From contig NZ_CP137552.1 in NCBI RefSeq assembly GCF_039691755.1, positions 2,976,001-3,040,000 on the forward strand: 64,000 nt of DNA. Reading direction: 5' to 3'. The notes beneath the pieces are model-generated. The model was not told the origin of the DNA, ran no database searches, and was given only the letters and a program-made list of their open reading frames with translations. The position numbers and the translations under genes were made by a program. Shown here one piece after another: positions 36,433 to 53,010 of this stretch; within the stretch, counting starts at the first letter, position 1; every line of letters begins with the position of its first letter. This DNA comes from Halomonas sp. Bachu 37 (GTDB lineage: Bacteria; Pseudomonadota; Gammaproteobacteria; Pseudomonadales; Halomonadaceae).

Positions 36433-37004
36433 AAGAAACGTACCGGGCGTGGCGATCGTGGCTTGAGAAAATGGCGGTGGACGCGTTTGAATGCCTCGCT
36501 ATCGCAGCGATGGAGCCACTCGTACGCGACCATATCGCCACTCACGGCCACCGCTCCCGCCTGGCATACTCTCTTGCGGGCAAGCTTGGCTTCTTCCTCA
36601 CGCCGGCTGGCGGTGGCTTCCGTCAGCCAATAAAGCTCATATCCCGCCTCGAGCAGGCCCAATCCCGTTTGCATCACGCAGATATGCGCTTCCGTACCGC
36701 ATAGCACCACCTGATGTCGCCCTGACGCCGCCAAGGCATCAGCAAAAGCTTTTTCTTCCATCACACCGAAATGATTCTTTTGCCACAATCGATAACCAGG
36801 CAGGTCTTGCAGCAAACTGGGCTCGGTGGCTCCCAGCTTCTCGGGGTTTTGTTCGGTGAGCCAGATCGGTACGTTCAACTCATGGGCGACTCCGCCCAAC
36901 CACGCGGCTTCGGAGGCGGCCTGAAGGCCACCATCAATCACGGGCAATAATCCAGCCTGGAAATCGACCATGAGAAAGAGACTGGTTTCTGCTTTCAGGC
37001 GCAC
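36429..37004 (-). CDS. Isochorismatase-family hydrolase
   Basis: Start chosen at GTG 37004, six bases after AAGGAG, giving 191 residues; a TTG at 37031 is in frame but has no ribosome binding site. Cysteine-hydrolase fold: [13 protein letters not shown] (catalytic Asp), [10 protein letters not shown] (Lys) and [19 protein letters not shown] (nucleophile Cys after the cis-peptide region). YcaC-like members hydrolyse small amides; the substrate is unknown. Confidence 0.87.
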   Translation of the reverse strand: MRLKAETSLFLMVDFQAGLLPVIDGGLQAASEAAWLGGVAHELNVPIWLTEQNPEKLGATEPSLLQDLPGYRLWQKNHFGVMEEKAFADALAASGRHQVVLCGTEAHICVMQTGLGLLEAGYELYWLTEATASRREEEAKLARKRVCQAGAVAVSGDMVAYEWLHRCDSEAFKRVHRHFLKPRSPRPVRFF

Positions 37005-37032
37005 TTTCGACTCCTTGATTGTTATATACAAA

Positions 37033-37055
37033 GAAAGCCGCTCCAGGCGGCTTTC
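37033..37055. terminator. Hairpin between the lipoprotein and the hydrolase gene
   Basis: GAAAGCCGC (37033-37041) and GCGGCTTTC (37047-37055) with a five-base loop. It lies upstream of the hydrolase start on the minus strand, so it can end the lipoprotein transcript. Confidence 0.55.
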
Positions 37056-37089
37056 TAATTACAAGAGGCGACCAGTTACGATTTCCCGC

Positions 37090-37281
37090 TTAATTATCTG
37101 CCGAGTCCTCGATGTCATCTCCAATTTCTTCCATGCTGTCGCCAACGCTTTCCATGCTTTCGTCAATATTCTCACCTGCTTCTTCCGCCGGCCCCTCATT
37201 ATCGCACGCGGCCAAGCCGCTCCCCATCAGGGCGATAAAAAGGATACTGCCGAAGACTTTCAGCATACGTGGCATATTCAT
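37090..37281 (-). CDS. Small acidic lipoprotein
   Basis: 63 residues; ATG 37281 behind AGGAGGAG, with a second ATG two codons on. Signal peptide MLKVFGSILFIALMGSGLAA with lipobox LAAC (Cys26). The mature part is about 37 residues, mostly Glu, Asp, Ser and Met in a heptad-like pattern (ESMESVGDSMEEIGDDIEDS), an amphipathic acidic helix. It resembles small entericidin-like envelope lipoproteins in size; function unknown. Confidence 0.8.
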   Translation of the reverse strand: MNMPRMLKVFGSILFIALMGSGLAACDNEGPAEEAGENIDESMESVGDSMEEIGDDIEDSADN

Positions 37282-37396
37282 TTCTCCTCCTGAGAAAATA
37301 ACGCGGTGAATAGCTAATCAGTATAAAAACTCTAGCACTTACTCTGCCAACAACAAAGCGTCAGTATGTTCTGGTCAAGTCAGAGCGGACACATTT

Positions 37397-38206
37397 TCAA
37401 GCCGCAGCCGCCAGTTCGATCTCCCTCGGCGTCTGATAGCCTAGGGTCGAGTGAAGCCGGCAACTGTTGTACTCCATCTCGATGTAGTCGATTACATCCC
37501 GCCGTGCCGCCTGTCGGCTCGCATACCGCTGGTCAGCCAACCACTCGCTTTTCAGTGAGCCAAAAAAGCGCTCCATGACGGCATTATCCCAGCAGTTCCC
37601 CTTGCGGCTCATCGAGGCCTGGAACCCATGCCGAACAAGCGTGCCGCGGTACTCATGCGACGCGTATTGGCTCCCGCGATCGCTATGATGAATCAACCCT
37701 CTACCGGGTTGCCGGCGGCCCACGCCCATCTCCAGGGCGTCCAGGACCAGTTGCGTGCGCATGTGCTCGGCCATCGCCCAGCCCACCAACTGCCGGTCGT
37801 GGAGGTCGAGCACCGCCGCCAGGTAGAGCCATCCTTCCAACGTCCAGATAGCCGTAATATCAGCCACCCAGGCCCGATTCGGTGCCGCCACCGTGAATTG
37901 GCGATTCAAGAGGTTGGGCGCCACCGGCAGGGTGTGCTGGGTATCGGTCGTATGACGCCAGCGTCGCCGCTGGCGTGCCTCTACACCGGCTTCCCGCATC
38001 AGGCTTCGGGCCTGGTAACGACCGACCTCATAGCCACGGCGTCGCAGTTCTTTGGCCATGCGGCGGCTGCCGTAGCTGCCGCGCTTCCGGCGATGGATCT
38101 CTCTGACCTCATGGAGCAGGGCCTGTCGATGGTCATCAGGGTCACGTCGTCGCCAGGCATAGAAACCGCTCCGGCTGACCCGCATGACCCGACACAACAC
38201 GGCCAC
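37397..38206 (-). CDS. IS3-family transposase OrfB, copy 2
   Basis: 269 residues, identical in sequence to copy 1, with the same DDE residues. Intact. Expressed as an OrfAB fusion by -1 slippage near 38287. Confidence 0.93.
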   Translation of the reverse strand: MAVLCRVMRVSRSGFYAWRRRDPDDHRQALLHEVREIHRRKRGSYGSRRMAKELRRRGYEVGRYQARSLMREAGVEARQRRRWRHTTDTQHTLPVAPNLLNRQFTVAAPNRAWVADITAIWTLEGWLYLAAVLDLHDRQLVGWAMAEHMRTQLVLDALEMGVGRRQPGRGLIHHSDRGSQYASHEYRGTLVRHGFQASMSRKGNCWDNAVMERFFGSLKSEWLADQRYASRQAARRDVIDYIEMEYNSCRLHSTLGYQTPREIELAAAA

Positions 38207-38244
38207 GGGGTAGGTGGCCTTCTCCGACTCGATGAACTGGTATC

Positions 38245-38559
38245 TCAGTTCGACTCTTTGGCGAAGAAGGCCGCCGCCTTTTTTAAAATATCCTTTTCAA
38301 CCTGAAGCTTACGAACTTCTTCGCGGAGCTTCTTGATCTCGGCGTCGCGATCGTCCTCCTGCCGCCCCGGGGTGCCGGAGCCCTGCTGGCGGTGCTTGCG
38401 GCACCAGCGGTCCAGCACGCTGCGCTCCACGCCCAGGCGCCGGGCGGCCTCGGATACGGAATACCCCTGATCGCTCACCAGGCTCACTGCATCCGCCTTG
38501 AATTCATCGGAAAACCGACGTCGAGTCTTCTTGGTCATGAACACCTCCACTGCCTCCAT
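38245..38559 (-). CDS. IS3-family OrfA, copy 2
   Basis: 104 codons, identical to copy 1: helix-turn-helix and coiled coil. Intact. Confidence 0.92.
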   Translation of the reverse strand: MEAVEVFMTKKTRRRFSDEFKADAVSLVSDQGYSVSEAARRLGVERSVLDRWCRKHRQQGSGTPGRQEDDRDAEIKKLREEVRKLQVEKDILKKAAAFFAKESN

Positions 38560-38712
38560 TATGAGGCTTACCGGGGTGTCCGCTCTAATTGGACCACTTC
38601 AGTCGCTGGCGGCTGTATTCCAGATTCTGCATGTTAGCTCACAAGACCCAGCTGTGTTGCTAGGCATATGGAGAAAAACGAAAAGATCCAGGCGTCAGCT
38701 ACGCACACAAAA

Positions 38713-38734
38713 AACCCAGCCGGGTGGCTGGGTT
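38713..38734 (-). terminator. Terminator of the rRNA operon
   Basis: Nine-base stem AACCCAGCC and GGCTGGGTT, loop of four, and on the minus strand a run of T after the stem. It lies about 16 bases beyond the 3' end of 5S. Confidence 0.92.
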
Positions 38735-38750
38735 TTCTGCAGGATAGGTG

Positions 38751-38866
38751 CCTGACGATGACCTACTCTCGCATGGGGAAGCCCCACACTACCATCGGCG
38801 CTAAGCGGTTTCACTGCTGAGTTCGGCAAGGGATCAGGTGGTTCCCACTCGCTATGGTCGTCAGGC
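38751..38866 (-). rRNA. rrf: 5S ribosomal RNA
   Basis: The minus strand begins GCCTGACGACCATAGCGAG and ends with CATCGTCAGGC, pairing to close helix I. Inner landmarks GGAACCACCTGATCC and CCGAACTCAG are present. About 116 bases. Last gene of the rRNA operon, about 170 bases after 23S. Confidence 0.95.
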
Positions 38867-39037
38867 GTAACGGGTAATGCATATCATGCTGTGTCGTCCT
38901 GGTGTGTTGCCATTGACGTGTTTTGTGAGCGTCTCTGTCACTTCAAGCAAGCGTGTCGCTTACTCGTTGCGTATCCGGTTCTCTGCGTGTGTTCACACGC
39001 GATCGTTATCATTTTGAGCAGACCCCTTGGGTGTTAT

Positions 39038-41930
<2,893 letters not shown>

Positions 41931-42009
41931 ATAACCCGAAGGAGTCTGAATCTCGCAATGATAACGATTGCCGGATACGCTTGAGACGTATCACAAAACA
42001 ATTTACGTA

Positions 42010-42032
42010 TAAACGTCTTAAAAAGACGTTTA
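42010..42032. other. Hairpin in the tRNA-Ala to 23S spacer
   Basis: Perfect ten-base arms TAAACGTCTT (42010-42019) and AAGACGTTTA (42023-42032) with a three-base loop. Probably an element of the rRNA processing stalk; a terminator is unlikely because 23S follows. Confidence 0.55.
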
Positions 42033-42050
42033 TGTCAGCATGATATACAT

Positions 42051-42061
42051 TGTTAAAGAGC
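42051..42061 (-). promoter_or_regulatory. boxA-like antitermination site in the 16S-23S spacer
   Basis: GCTCTTTAACA on the minus strand matches the boxA core used by the Nus complex on rRNA transcripts. It lies about 120 bases before 23S. Confidence 0.7.
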
Positions 42062-42145
42062 GACTGTTCGATGAACAGTGATAAGGCGACGCATGGCTCC
42101 GCATGACGTCTTATCAATGATCACAAAACATAAGCAAACGATTAA

Positions 42146-42221
42146 TGGTGGAGCCAAGCGGGATCGAACCGCTGACCTCCTGCGTGCAAGGCAGGCGCTC
42201 TCCCAGCTGAGCTATGGCCCC
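42146..42221 (-). tRNA. tRNA-Ala (TGC)
   Basis: Minus strand GGGGCCATAGCTCAGCTGGG at the 5' end, anticodon loop TTGCA, T arm GGTTCGATCCC and encoded CCA. Standard cloverleaf in the 16S-23S spacer. Confidence 0.97.
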
Positions 42222-42332
42222 ATTGTTTTAGCAACACCGACCTCTTGTCATCAATTGCTGTGAGCTATGGCAAAATGCAACGACGTATAGCCTGCTACAC
42301 GAGGAACATTTTAACGCAGTATCACAGGAATT

Positions 42333-42409
<77 letters not shown>

Positions 42410-42495
42410 AAGAGGGGATCGTGCTTCTATCGTTTGCTCTATCACTTGATCAGGTAATTCATTGTGAGCGCTTACCGCGAGGATGACGCATCGTT

Positions 42496-44029
<1,534 letters not shown>

Positions 44030-44193
44030 AATCATTGCGGTTCTTGCTTGCCCGAAGGCAAAAGCGAACCAATCTTGGCTCAAGGGTCAAACGAATTCAT
44101 TCTTAGGCCGAAGCCTTTGACGAGTCGCTTGCCTTGATAATAGGTGATTTGTCACCCTCATCGGCAAGCGCCCACATGAATTACCTGATCAAA

Positions 44194-44205
44194 TTATTAA
44201 AGAGC
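44194..44205 (-). promoter_or_regulatory. boxA-like antitermination site in the rRNA leader
   Basis: GCTCTTTAATAA on the minus strand, about 165 bases upstream of 16S and about 50 after the promoter. Same core as the site in the spacer. Confidence 0.7.
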
Positions 44206-44260
44206 GTCGCTGTGCTATCTGGCCAATCGGTGACCGGCTTGGCCTCAGCGAGGAAGGCGT

Positions 44261-44288
44261 ATTCTACACATTCCCTGGTGATTGTCAA
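44261..44288 (-). promoter_or_regulatory. rRNA operon promoter
   Basis: Consensus TTGACA (44288-44283) and TAGAAT (44266-44261) with 16 bases between. Only one strong promoter is obvious in the 420-base leader between pssA and 16S. Confidence 0.8.
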
Positions 44289-44452
44289 CCGCTGATGTCA
44301 GCGCGTGAAGCGAGCGATCAAAACTTCGCTAACTTCCTGACAATCCGAAGGTTTTCACCTTCATCCACCGCTGGAAACGCTTGGCGTCCCCGGCAGCGGA
44401 TGCGTACTTTACGGATTCACAGCGGAGTTGGCAAGGGGTTTGTAAGAAAGTT

Positions 44453-45316
44453 TCAGACTTTCGTCTTTGCCTTGCGCATGGCGGCCAAAATGGGTCCTGA
44501 AATCACATAGGCACCGAAGAGCAGCAGAAGCATTACCGAGGGTTCTACCGAAATCATCACGAACCCCAGCACGACCGCCAGGAGCACAACGAAAGGCACC
44601 GGCTTCTTGAAGTCGACATCCTTGAAGCTGTAGTAGCGGATATTACTAACCATCAAGACACCAGCAGCGGCGACGACAAACAGCATCAGCAACTTGAACC
44701 CGAGAGCGTCGGCATCAAAGCTATGAAACGTCCAGACACTGGCAGCCACCACGGCCGCTGCCGAAGGACTGGGTAGGCCAATGAACCACTTCTTATCGGT
44801 ACTACCGATCTGGACATTGAAGCGAGCAAGGCGTAGCGCTGCGCAGGCAACGTAGAGAAACGCCACCACCCATCCCGTCTTGCCGATATCCTGCAGGATC
44901 CAGGTAAAGGCCACTAGCGCGGGGGCCATACCAAAGGAGATCATATCGGCCAGGCTGTCGTATTCTGCCCCGAACTCGCTTTGCGTATTCGTCATTCGGG
45001 CGACCCGCCCATCGAGGCCATCGAGTACCATGGCTATGAAGATGGCGACAGCCGCTGCCGAGAAGTCACCATTAATCCCCGCCACGACGGCAAAAAAACC
45101 CGAGAAGAGCGCCGAAGTGGTGAACAGATTGGGAAGCAGGTAAATGCCCCTGCGGCGAACTTTCTTACCGTCCTCGACCGACTCTTCAACGACTTCCGTT
45201 TCTCGCAGGAATGTCGCTGCCAAGTCCTCGTCATCTCTCACGAACTGTTCGGATTCATCCTTGCTTGCCGATTGCTCATGTTCCGAATTACGGTCGTCCT
45301 GTGTCATATGCATCAT
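44453..45316 (-). CDS. pssA: CDP-diacylglycerol-serine O-phosphatidyltransferase
   Basis: 287 residues; three Met occur in the first four codons, so the exact start is open. A charged, disordered N-terminus of about 55 residues precedes the CDP-alcohol phosphotransferase motif DGLDGRVARMTNTQSEFGAE plus YDSLAD, with all conserved Asp, Gly and Arg. About eight membrane helices. It makes phosphatidylserine, the precursor of phosphatidylethanolamine, in the inner membrane. This is the type II (Bacillus-like) enzyme. It lies upstream of the rRNA promoter and downstream of ilvC in the same direction. Confidence 0.93.
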   Translation of the reverse strand: MMHMTQDDRNSEHEQSASKDESEQFVRDDEDLAATFLRETEVVEESVEDGKKVRRRGIYLLPNLFTTSALFSGFFAVVAGINGDFSAAAVAIFIAMVLDGLDGRVARMTNTQSEFGAEYDSLADMISFGMAPALVAFTWILQDIGKTGWVVAFLYVACAALRLARFNVQIGSTDKKWFIGLPSPSAAAVVAASVWTFHSFDADALGFKLLMLFVVAAAGVLMVSNIRYYSFKDVDFKKPVPFVVLLAVVLGFVMISVEPSVMLLLLFGAYVISGPILAAMRKAKTKV

Positions 45317-45417
45317 CCATTGGAAAGATATACCCGAAACGCGATTCCTTTCATTCTACACGGTGACAGCAAGGTCGAAAGGGGCTTCCTTTCATTCCAG
45401 CCCGCTTCCCAGACAGC

Positions 45418-45443
45418 AAAAGGCCGCGAATCATCGCGGCCTT
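45418..45443 (-). terminator. Terminator after ilvC
   Basis: AAGGCCGCGA (45420-45429) and TCGCGGCCTT (45434-45443) with a four-base loop; on the minus strand the stem is followed by TTTT. Confidence 0.88.
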
Positions 45444-45464
45444 GGAGTGACACGCCAGAACCGA

Positions 45465-46639
<1,175 letters not shown>

Positions 46640-46652
46640 CATGGATTTTTTT

Positions 46653-47543
46653 ATGGATAGTCGCCAATTCAAGCATTTCCTGGCAGTTGCTGATGCCCTG
46701 CATTTCGGGCGCGCCAGCGAATCGTGCCATGTCAGTCCTTCGACGCTGAGCCGCTCCATCCGCCAACTGGAAGATGACGTAGGCGCCGCCCTTTTCGAAC
46801 GTGATAATCGTCACGTCACGCTGACGCCCCAGGGCATGACTTTCCAGCGCTATGCCCGCGACACGCTGGAACAGTGGGAGACCTTGAAGCGAACCCTGAC
46901 AGCCGATGCCACTTTCCTGACCGGCGAAATCAGCATCTACTGTTCGGTGACCGCGAGTTACAGCTTCCTTTACGAGCTGCTCAGTGCGTTTCGTAGTCGT
47001 CACCCCGGCATAGAGCTCAAGCTGCACACCGGAGACCCGGCGGAGTCCATGGCACGCGTTCTGGCCGGTGAAGACGACATGGCCATCACTCCACGCCCAC
47101 GCGTTCCGCCTCCGGCACTCGCCTTCAAGTCATTGACCCGTTCGCCGCTGGTTTTCATTGCCCCGACCAGCGTGTCGGACTGGCTACCCGCCTCACCCGA
47201 GAGCCCCACGGCCGAGCAGTGGCGCTCGGTGCCCATGATTCTCTCCGAGGCCGGGCTGTCGCGCGATTATGCCGATACCTGGTTCAAGGCGTTGGGCATC
47301 ACCCCACGAATCTATGCTCAGGTAGCCGGACATGAAGCGATTGTCAGCATGGTCGGACTCGGCTTTGGTGTCGGCGTGGTGCCCAGGATCGTGCTGGATA
47401 GCAGCCCGCTGGCCGAGCGAGTCCAGGTCCTGACAGTCAAGCCCGAGTTGCCCCACTACGATGTCGGTCTTTGCGCTCTTAACCGACGCTTGAAAAGTCC
47501 GTTGATCCAGGCGCTTTGGGATGAAGTCAGCGAGCGGACATGA
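46653..47543 (+). CDS. ilvY: LysR-type activator of ilvC
   Basis: 296 residues from ATG 46653 (MDSRQFKHFLAVADALHFGR), the normal IlvY start; an ATG at 46641 lies within the operator dyad. Winged HTH with HVSPSTLSRSIRQLEDDVGA, then the effector domain (ISIYCSVTASYSFLYELLS, GHEAIVSMVGLGFGVGVVP). In Escherichia coli IlvY senses acetolactate or acetohydroxybutyrate and activates ilvC. Divergent arrangement is conserved. Confidence 0.92.
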   Translation: MDSRQFKHFLAVADALHFGRASESCHVSPSTLSRSIRQLEDDVGAALFERDNRHVTLTPQGMTFQRYARDTLEQWETLKRTLTADATFLTGEISIYCSVTASYSFLYELLSAFRSRHPGIELKLHTGDPAESMARVLAGEDDMAITPRPRVPPPALAFKSLTRSPLVFIAPTSVSDWLPASPESPTAEQWRSVPMILSEAGLSRDYADTWFKALGITPRIYAQVAGHEAIVSMVGLGFGVGVVPRIVLDSSPLAERVQVLTVKPELPHYDVGLCALNRRLKSPLIQALWDEVSERT

Positions 47544-47570
47544 AAAAGCCGCCCCGAGGAGCGGCTCTTT
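47544..47570. terminator. Bidirectional terminator between ilvY and ilvH
   Basis: AGCCGC and GCGGCT arms with A run on the left and CTTT on the right. The minus-strand reading ends in five T, suited to end the ilvBH transcript. Confidence 0.75.
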
Positions 47571-47597
47571 GTATCATTTCCGAGTAACAGCCAGGGC

Positions 47598-48089
47598 TTA
47601 CAAGGACAGGACCTTGTCGCCTCGGGCAATCCCCGACACCCCCGTTCGCGCCACCTCCAGCACCCCAACGGGGGCCATGGCCTGGAGAAAGGCATCCAGC
47701 TTGGTGGCGTCACCCGTGATCTGCACCGTATAAAGGCTCGGGGTGACATCGACGATCTGTGCGCGGAAGATATCCACCGTGCGCTTGACCTCGTCACGCG
47801 CCGCCCCCAGGGCCTTCACCTTGACCAGCATCAACTCGCGCTCGATGTGATTGCCTTCGGTGAGATCCACCAGCTTCACCACGTCGATCAGCTTGTTGAG
47901 GTGCTTGGTGATCTGCTCGATCACGCGATCGTCACCGATGGTGGTGACGGTCAGCCGTGACAGCGACGGATCTTCCGTGGGCGCGACGTTCAGCGTTTCG
48001 ATGTTGAAGTTACGCTGGGAAAACAGGCCTACCACGCGAGACAGGGCACCCGGTTCGTTTTCCATCAGAATCGAGATGATATGACGCAT
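47598..48089 (-). CDS. ilvH: Acetolactate synthase small (regulatory) subunit
   Basis: 163 residues with an N-terminal ACT domain (ISILMENEPGALSRVVGLFS, FNIETLNVAPTEDPSLSRLT) and the C-terminal second domain. It activates the large subunit and gives valine feedback. Its ATG shares one base with the ilvB stop (TGATG), so translation is coupled. Confidence 0.95.
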   Translation of the reverse strand: MRHIISILMENEPGALSRVVGLFSQRNFNIETLNVAPTEDPSLSRLTVTTIGDDRVIEQITKHLNKLIDVVKLVDLTEGNHIERELMLVKVKALGAARDEVKRTVDIFRAQIVDVTPSLYTVQITGDATKLDAFLQAMAPVGVLEVARTGVSGIARGDKVLSL

Positions 48090-49813
48090 CAGGTACGCTC
48101 CGTCTTGGAAAGCAGCATGTCGCGCATGGCACCCAAGGGCACCTGCATCGGATAGACGTGCTCGTGAGGATCGACCTTCACATCCAGGAACACCAATTCA
48201 TGCTTGTCGGCAAACGCCCGTTCGAGCGCCGGCTCAAGCTCCTCCTGCGACGTGACCGTGATAGCGGTGAAACCATAAGCCTCGATCAGCATATGGAAGT
48301 CCGGCAACGACTCCATGTAGGAGTGCGCATGGCGAGACTTGTAGTTCAGGTCCTGCCACTGGCGCACCATGCCCAGCGATGCGTTGTTGAGGTTCACGAT
48401 CTTGACGCCCACCCCGTACTGCTTACAGGTGGAGAGCTCCTGCATCATCATCTGGAAGCTGCCTTCACCGGTCACGCATACGACGTCGTCATCCGGATAA
48501 TTCTGCTTGATGCCCATCGCGGCAGGAAAACCGAAGCCCATCGTACCCAGACCGCCGGAGGTAATCAGGCGGTTGGGACGGTCGAACTTGTAGTACTGGG
48601 CGGCGAACATCTGATGTTGCCCCACATCGGTGGTGACAAACGCCTCACCCCGAGTGACGCGGCAAAGGGCCTCGATCACTTCCTGAGGTTTGAGTGTCTC
48701 GCCTGCCGCGGAAGGTTCGTACAGCTTGCCCACACGACTGGCGCGCCAGCCATCGATCTGCTGCCACCACTCGGTGAGCGCTTCGGGATTGGCAATCTCC
48801 TTGCCCTGCACCAGGCTGATCATTTCATTGATCACGCTCGAGGCCGGCCCGACGATGGGCACATCGGCGCGCACCGTCTTGGAGATCGAGCTGGGGTCGA
48901 CATCGACATGAATGATCTTGGCAGTAGGACAGAACTTCGACGTGTTGTTGGTCACTCGATCGTCGAAGCGCGCCCCGATGGCAATGATCAGGTCGGCGTG
49001 GTGCATGGCCATGTTCGACTCATAAGCGCCATGCATCCCCAGCCAGCCCAGGCACTGCGCATCGCGTTGCGGGTAGGCACCGATGCCCATCAGCGTGGTG
49101 GTGATCGGGAAGCCGAGCTGTTTGACCAGGTCGGTCAACCCCTCGCAGGCCTTGCCGGTCACCACGCCACCGCCGGTATAGAATACCGGGCGCTTGGCCT
49201 TGAGCATCATTTCGACGGCTTTCTTGATCTGGCCGGAATGGCCGCGGGTCACCGGGTTGTACGAGCGCATCTTGACCTTCTTGGGGTAGACATACTCGTA
49301 GCGCTCGGTTGGAGCGGTCATGTCCTTGGGAATGTCGACGACCACCGGGCCCGGGCGGCCCGTGGCAGCCAGGTAGTAAGCCTTCTTCAGCACTTCAGGG
49401 ATTTCTGACGGGTGACGAATCGAGAAGCTGTGCTTCACGATGGGCCGGGTGACACCAACGATATCGGTCTCCTGGAAGGCATCATCGCCAATCAGATGAC
49501 TCATCACCTGACCACAAAGCACCACCATGGGAATCGAATCCATGTAGGCGGTGGCAATACCGGTCACCGCATTGGTGGCACCGGGGCCGGACGTTACCAG
49601 TACCGTGCCCGGCTTGCCCGATGCCCGGGCATAGCCGTCGGCAGCGTGTGTCGCCGCCTGTTCGTGACGCACGAGAATGTGCTTCACCTTGTCCTGGCGG
49701 AACAGCGCATCGTAGATGTGTAGCGCGGCCCCACCGGGGTAACCATAAATGTATTCGACGCCCTCGTCTTGCAGGAAGCGGGCGATCATATCTGCGCCGG
49801 AAAGCAGTTCCAC
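48089..49813 (-). CDS. ilvB: Acetolactate synthase large subunit
   Basis: 574 residues from GTG 49813, six bases after GGGAGA; the upstream extension to 49957 is not conserved. TPP enzyme: IYGYPGGAALHIYDAL, catalytic Glu in HEQAATHAADGYARASG, TSGPGATNAVTGI, and the TPP motif GEGSFQMMMQEL followed by NLNNASLGM. GEG instead of GDG also occurs in pseudomonad enzymes as far as I recall. First step of branched-chain amino-acid synthesis. Equivalent to IlvI in enteric bacteria. Confidence 0.95.
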   Translation of the reverse strand: MELLSGADMIARFLQDEGVEYIYGYPGGAALHIYDALFRQDKVKHILVRHEQAATHAADGYARASGKPGTVLVTSGPGATNAVTGIATAYMDSIPMVVLCGQVMSHLIGDDAFQETDIVGVTRPIVKHSFSIRHPSEIPEVLKKAYYLAATGRPGPVVVDIPKDMTAPTERYEYVYPKKVKMRSYNPVTRGHSGQIKKAVEMMLKAKRPVFYTGGGVVTGKACEGLTDLVKQLGFPITTTLMGIGAYPQRDAQCLGWLGMHGAYESNMAMHHADLIIAIGARFDDRVTNNTSKFCPTAKIIHVDVDPSSISKTVRADVPIVGPASSVINEMISLVQGKEIANPEALTEWWQQIDGWRASRVGKLYEPSAAGETLKPQEVIEALCRVTRGEAFVTTDVGQHQMFAAQYYKFDRPNRLITSGGLGTMGFGFPAAMGIKQNYPDDDVVCVTGEGSFQMMMQELSTCKQYGVGVKIVNLNNASLGMVRQWQDLNYKSRHAHSYMESLPDFHMLIEAYGFTAITVTSQEELEPALERAFADKHELVFLDVKVDPHEHVYPMQVPLGAMRDMLLSKTERT

Positions 49814-50225
49814 TGTATTTCTCCCCTGGAGGTCTCGAGTGCGATCCGCACCCACGAACGAGTACGGTGTCGAGTGCGGCGGTATGCCGCTGCCGGCCCA
49901 TGCCGGCACCTGATGCCAAACCCTGGCATATGGCCCGGTTAGGGCCTGCACTCTCATCGGGAGCCCGGATTCATGGCCACATGAATCAGCGACTCCTCAC
50001 ACGACGGATCGCCGCGTCGGGGGGTTGGCCAGAACGAGCGGTTGGCCCGATCTGGTAGTCCTTCGGCGGGTAAAGGCGTGTCAGCCTACCCTTCACGCGG
50101 TGGTGGGGGTTGCCCTTCGATCCGCGCCCGCAATCAGGAATGGTCAAGATTCCATTAGCACTAGAGGCATGTCAACCGTCAAACGCCCAAGCTCACCCAT
50201 CGTCTAGTGAAAAAGACATAGACAA
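49814..50225 (-). other. Long leader upstream of ilvB
   Basis: A TTGACA at 50175-50170 is the best -35 here, with a weak AATCTT-type -10, which would give a leader of more than 300 bases. I searched for a short peptide rich in Leu, Val and Ile followed by alternative hairpins and did not find a convincing one. An in-frame extension of ilvB without conserved residues covers part of it. Confidence 0.35.
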
Positions 50226-50254
50226 AGCCCCGCCAGGCCTGAGCCGGACGGGGC
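50224..50254 (-). terminator. Terminator after clpB
   Basis: On the minus strand GCCCCG and CGGGGC arms enclose an imperfect GC-rich inner stem, followed by TTTG. It lies about 30 bases after the clpB stop. Confidence 0.75.
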
Positions 50255-50284
50255 AGAAACCCAACAAGGCGGCCTCAGTGAAGC

Positions 50285-52867
<2,583 letters not shown>

Positions 52868-52957
52868 AGAAATCTCCTCTGGGGTGACGGCGCGTTCGGA
52901 CGCGCCGTTTGGCCCTTGATCGTGCTTGCGGTCGCGTTGAACCGCACTTAACACAAC

Positions 52958-52986
52958 TTATGGTGCCAACCAACCCCACTTTCAAG
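52958..52986 (-). promoter_or_regulatory. Sigma-32-type heat-shock promoter of clpB
   Basis: CTTGAAA (52986-52980), spacer of 14, CACCATAA (52965-52958) on the minus strand, close to the consensus CTTGAAA and CCCCATNT. It lies between the pgeF stop and the clpB start, so clpB has its own promoter inside the rluD-pgeF-clpB row. Confidence 0.75.
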
Positions 52987-53010
52987 AGGAGACGATACCG
53001 AAGCGAGCGT

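Larger units (their letters stand above)
37367..38601 (-). mobile_element. IS3-family element, copy 2 (1235 bp), inverted relative to copy 1
   Basis: Same length and same encoded proteins as the element at 24732-25966, in opposite orientation. Flanks carry AGT at 37363-37365 and a matching AGT at 38601-38603 if the ends are read one base in. It inserted between the lipoprotein gene and the terminator of the rRNA operon. Confidence 0.93.

Noticed and set aside
48500..48530. GEG instead of GDG in the TPP motif of acetolactate synthase as a loss of function
   Set aside because: Glu keeps the acidic metal ligand and, as far as I recall, pseudomonad enzymes have the same residue; the NN end of the motif is intact.
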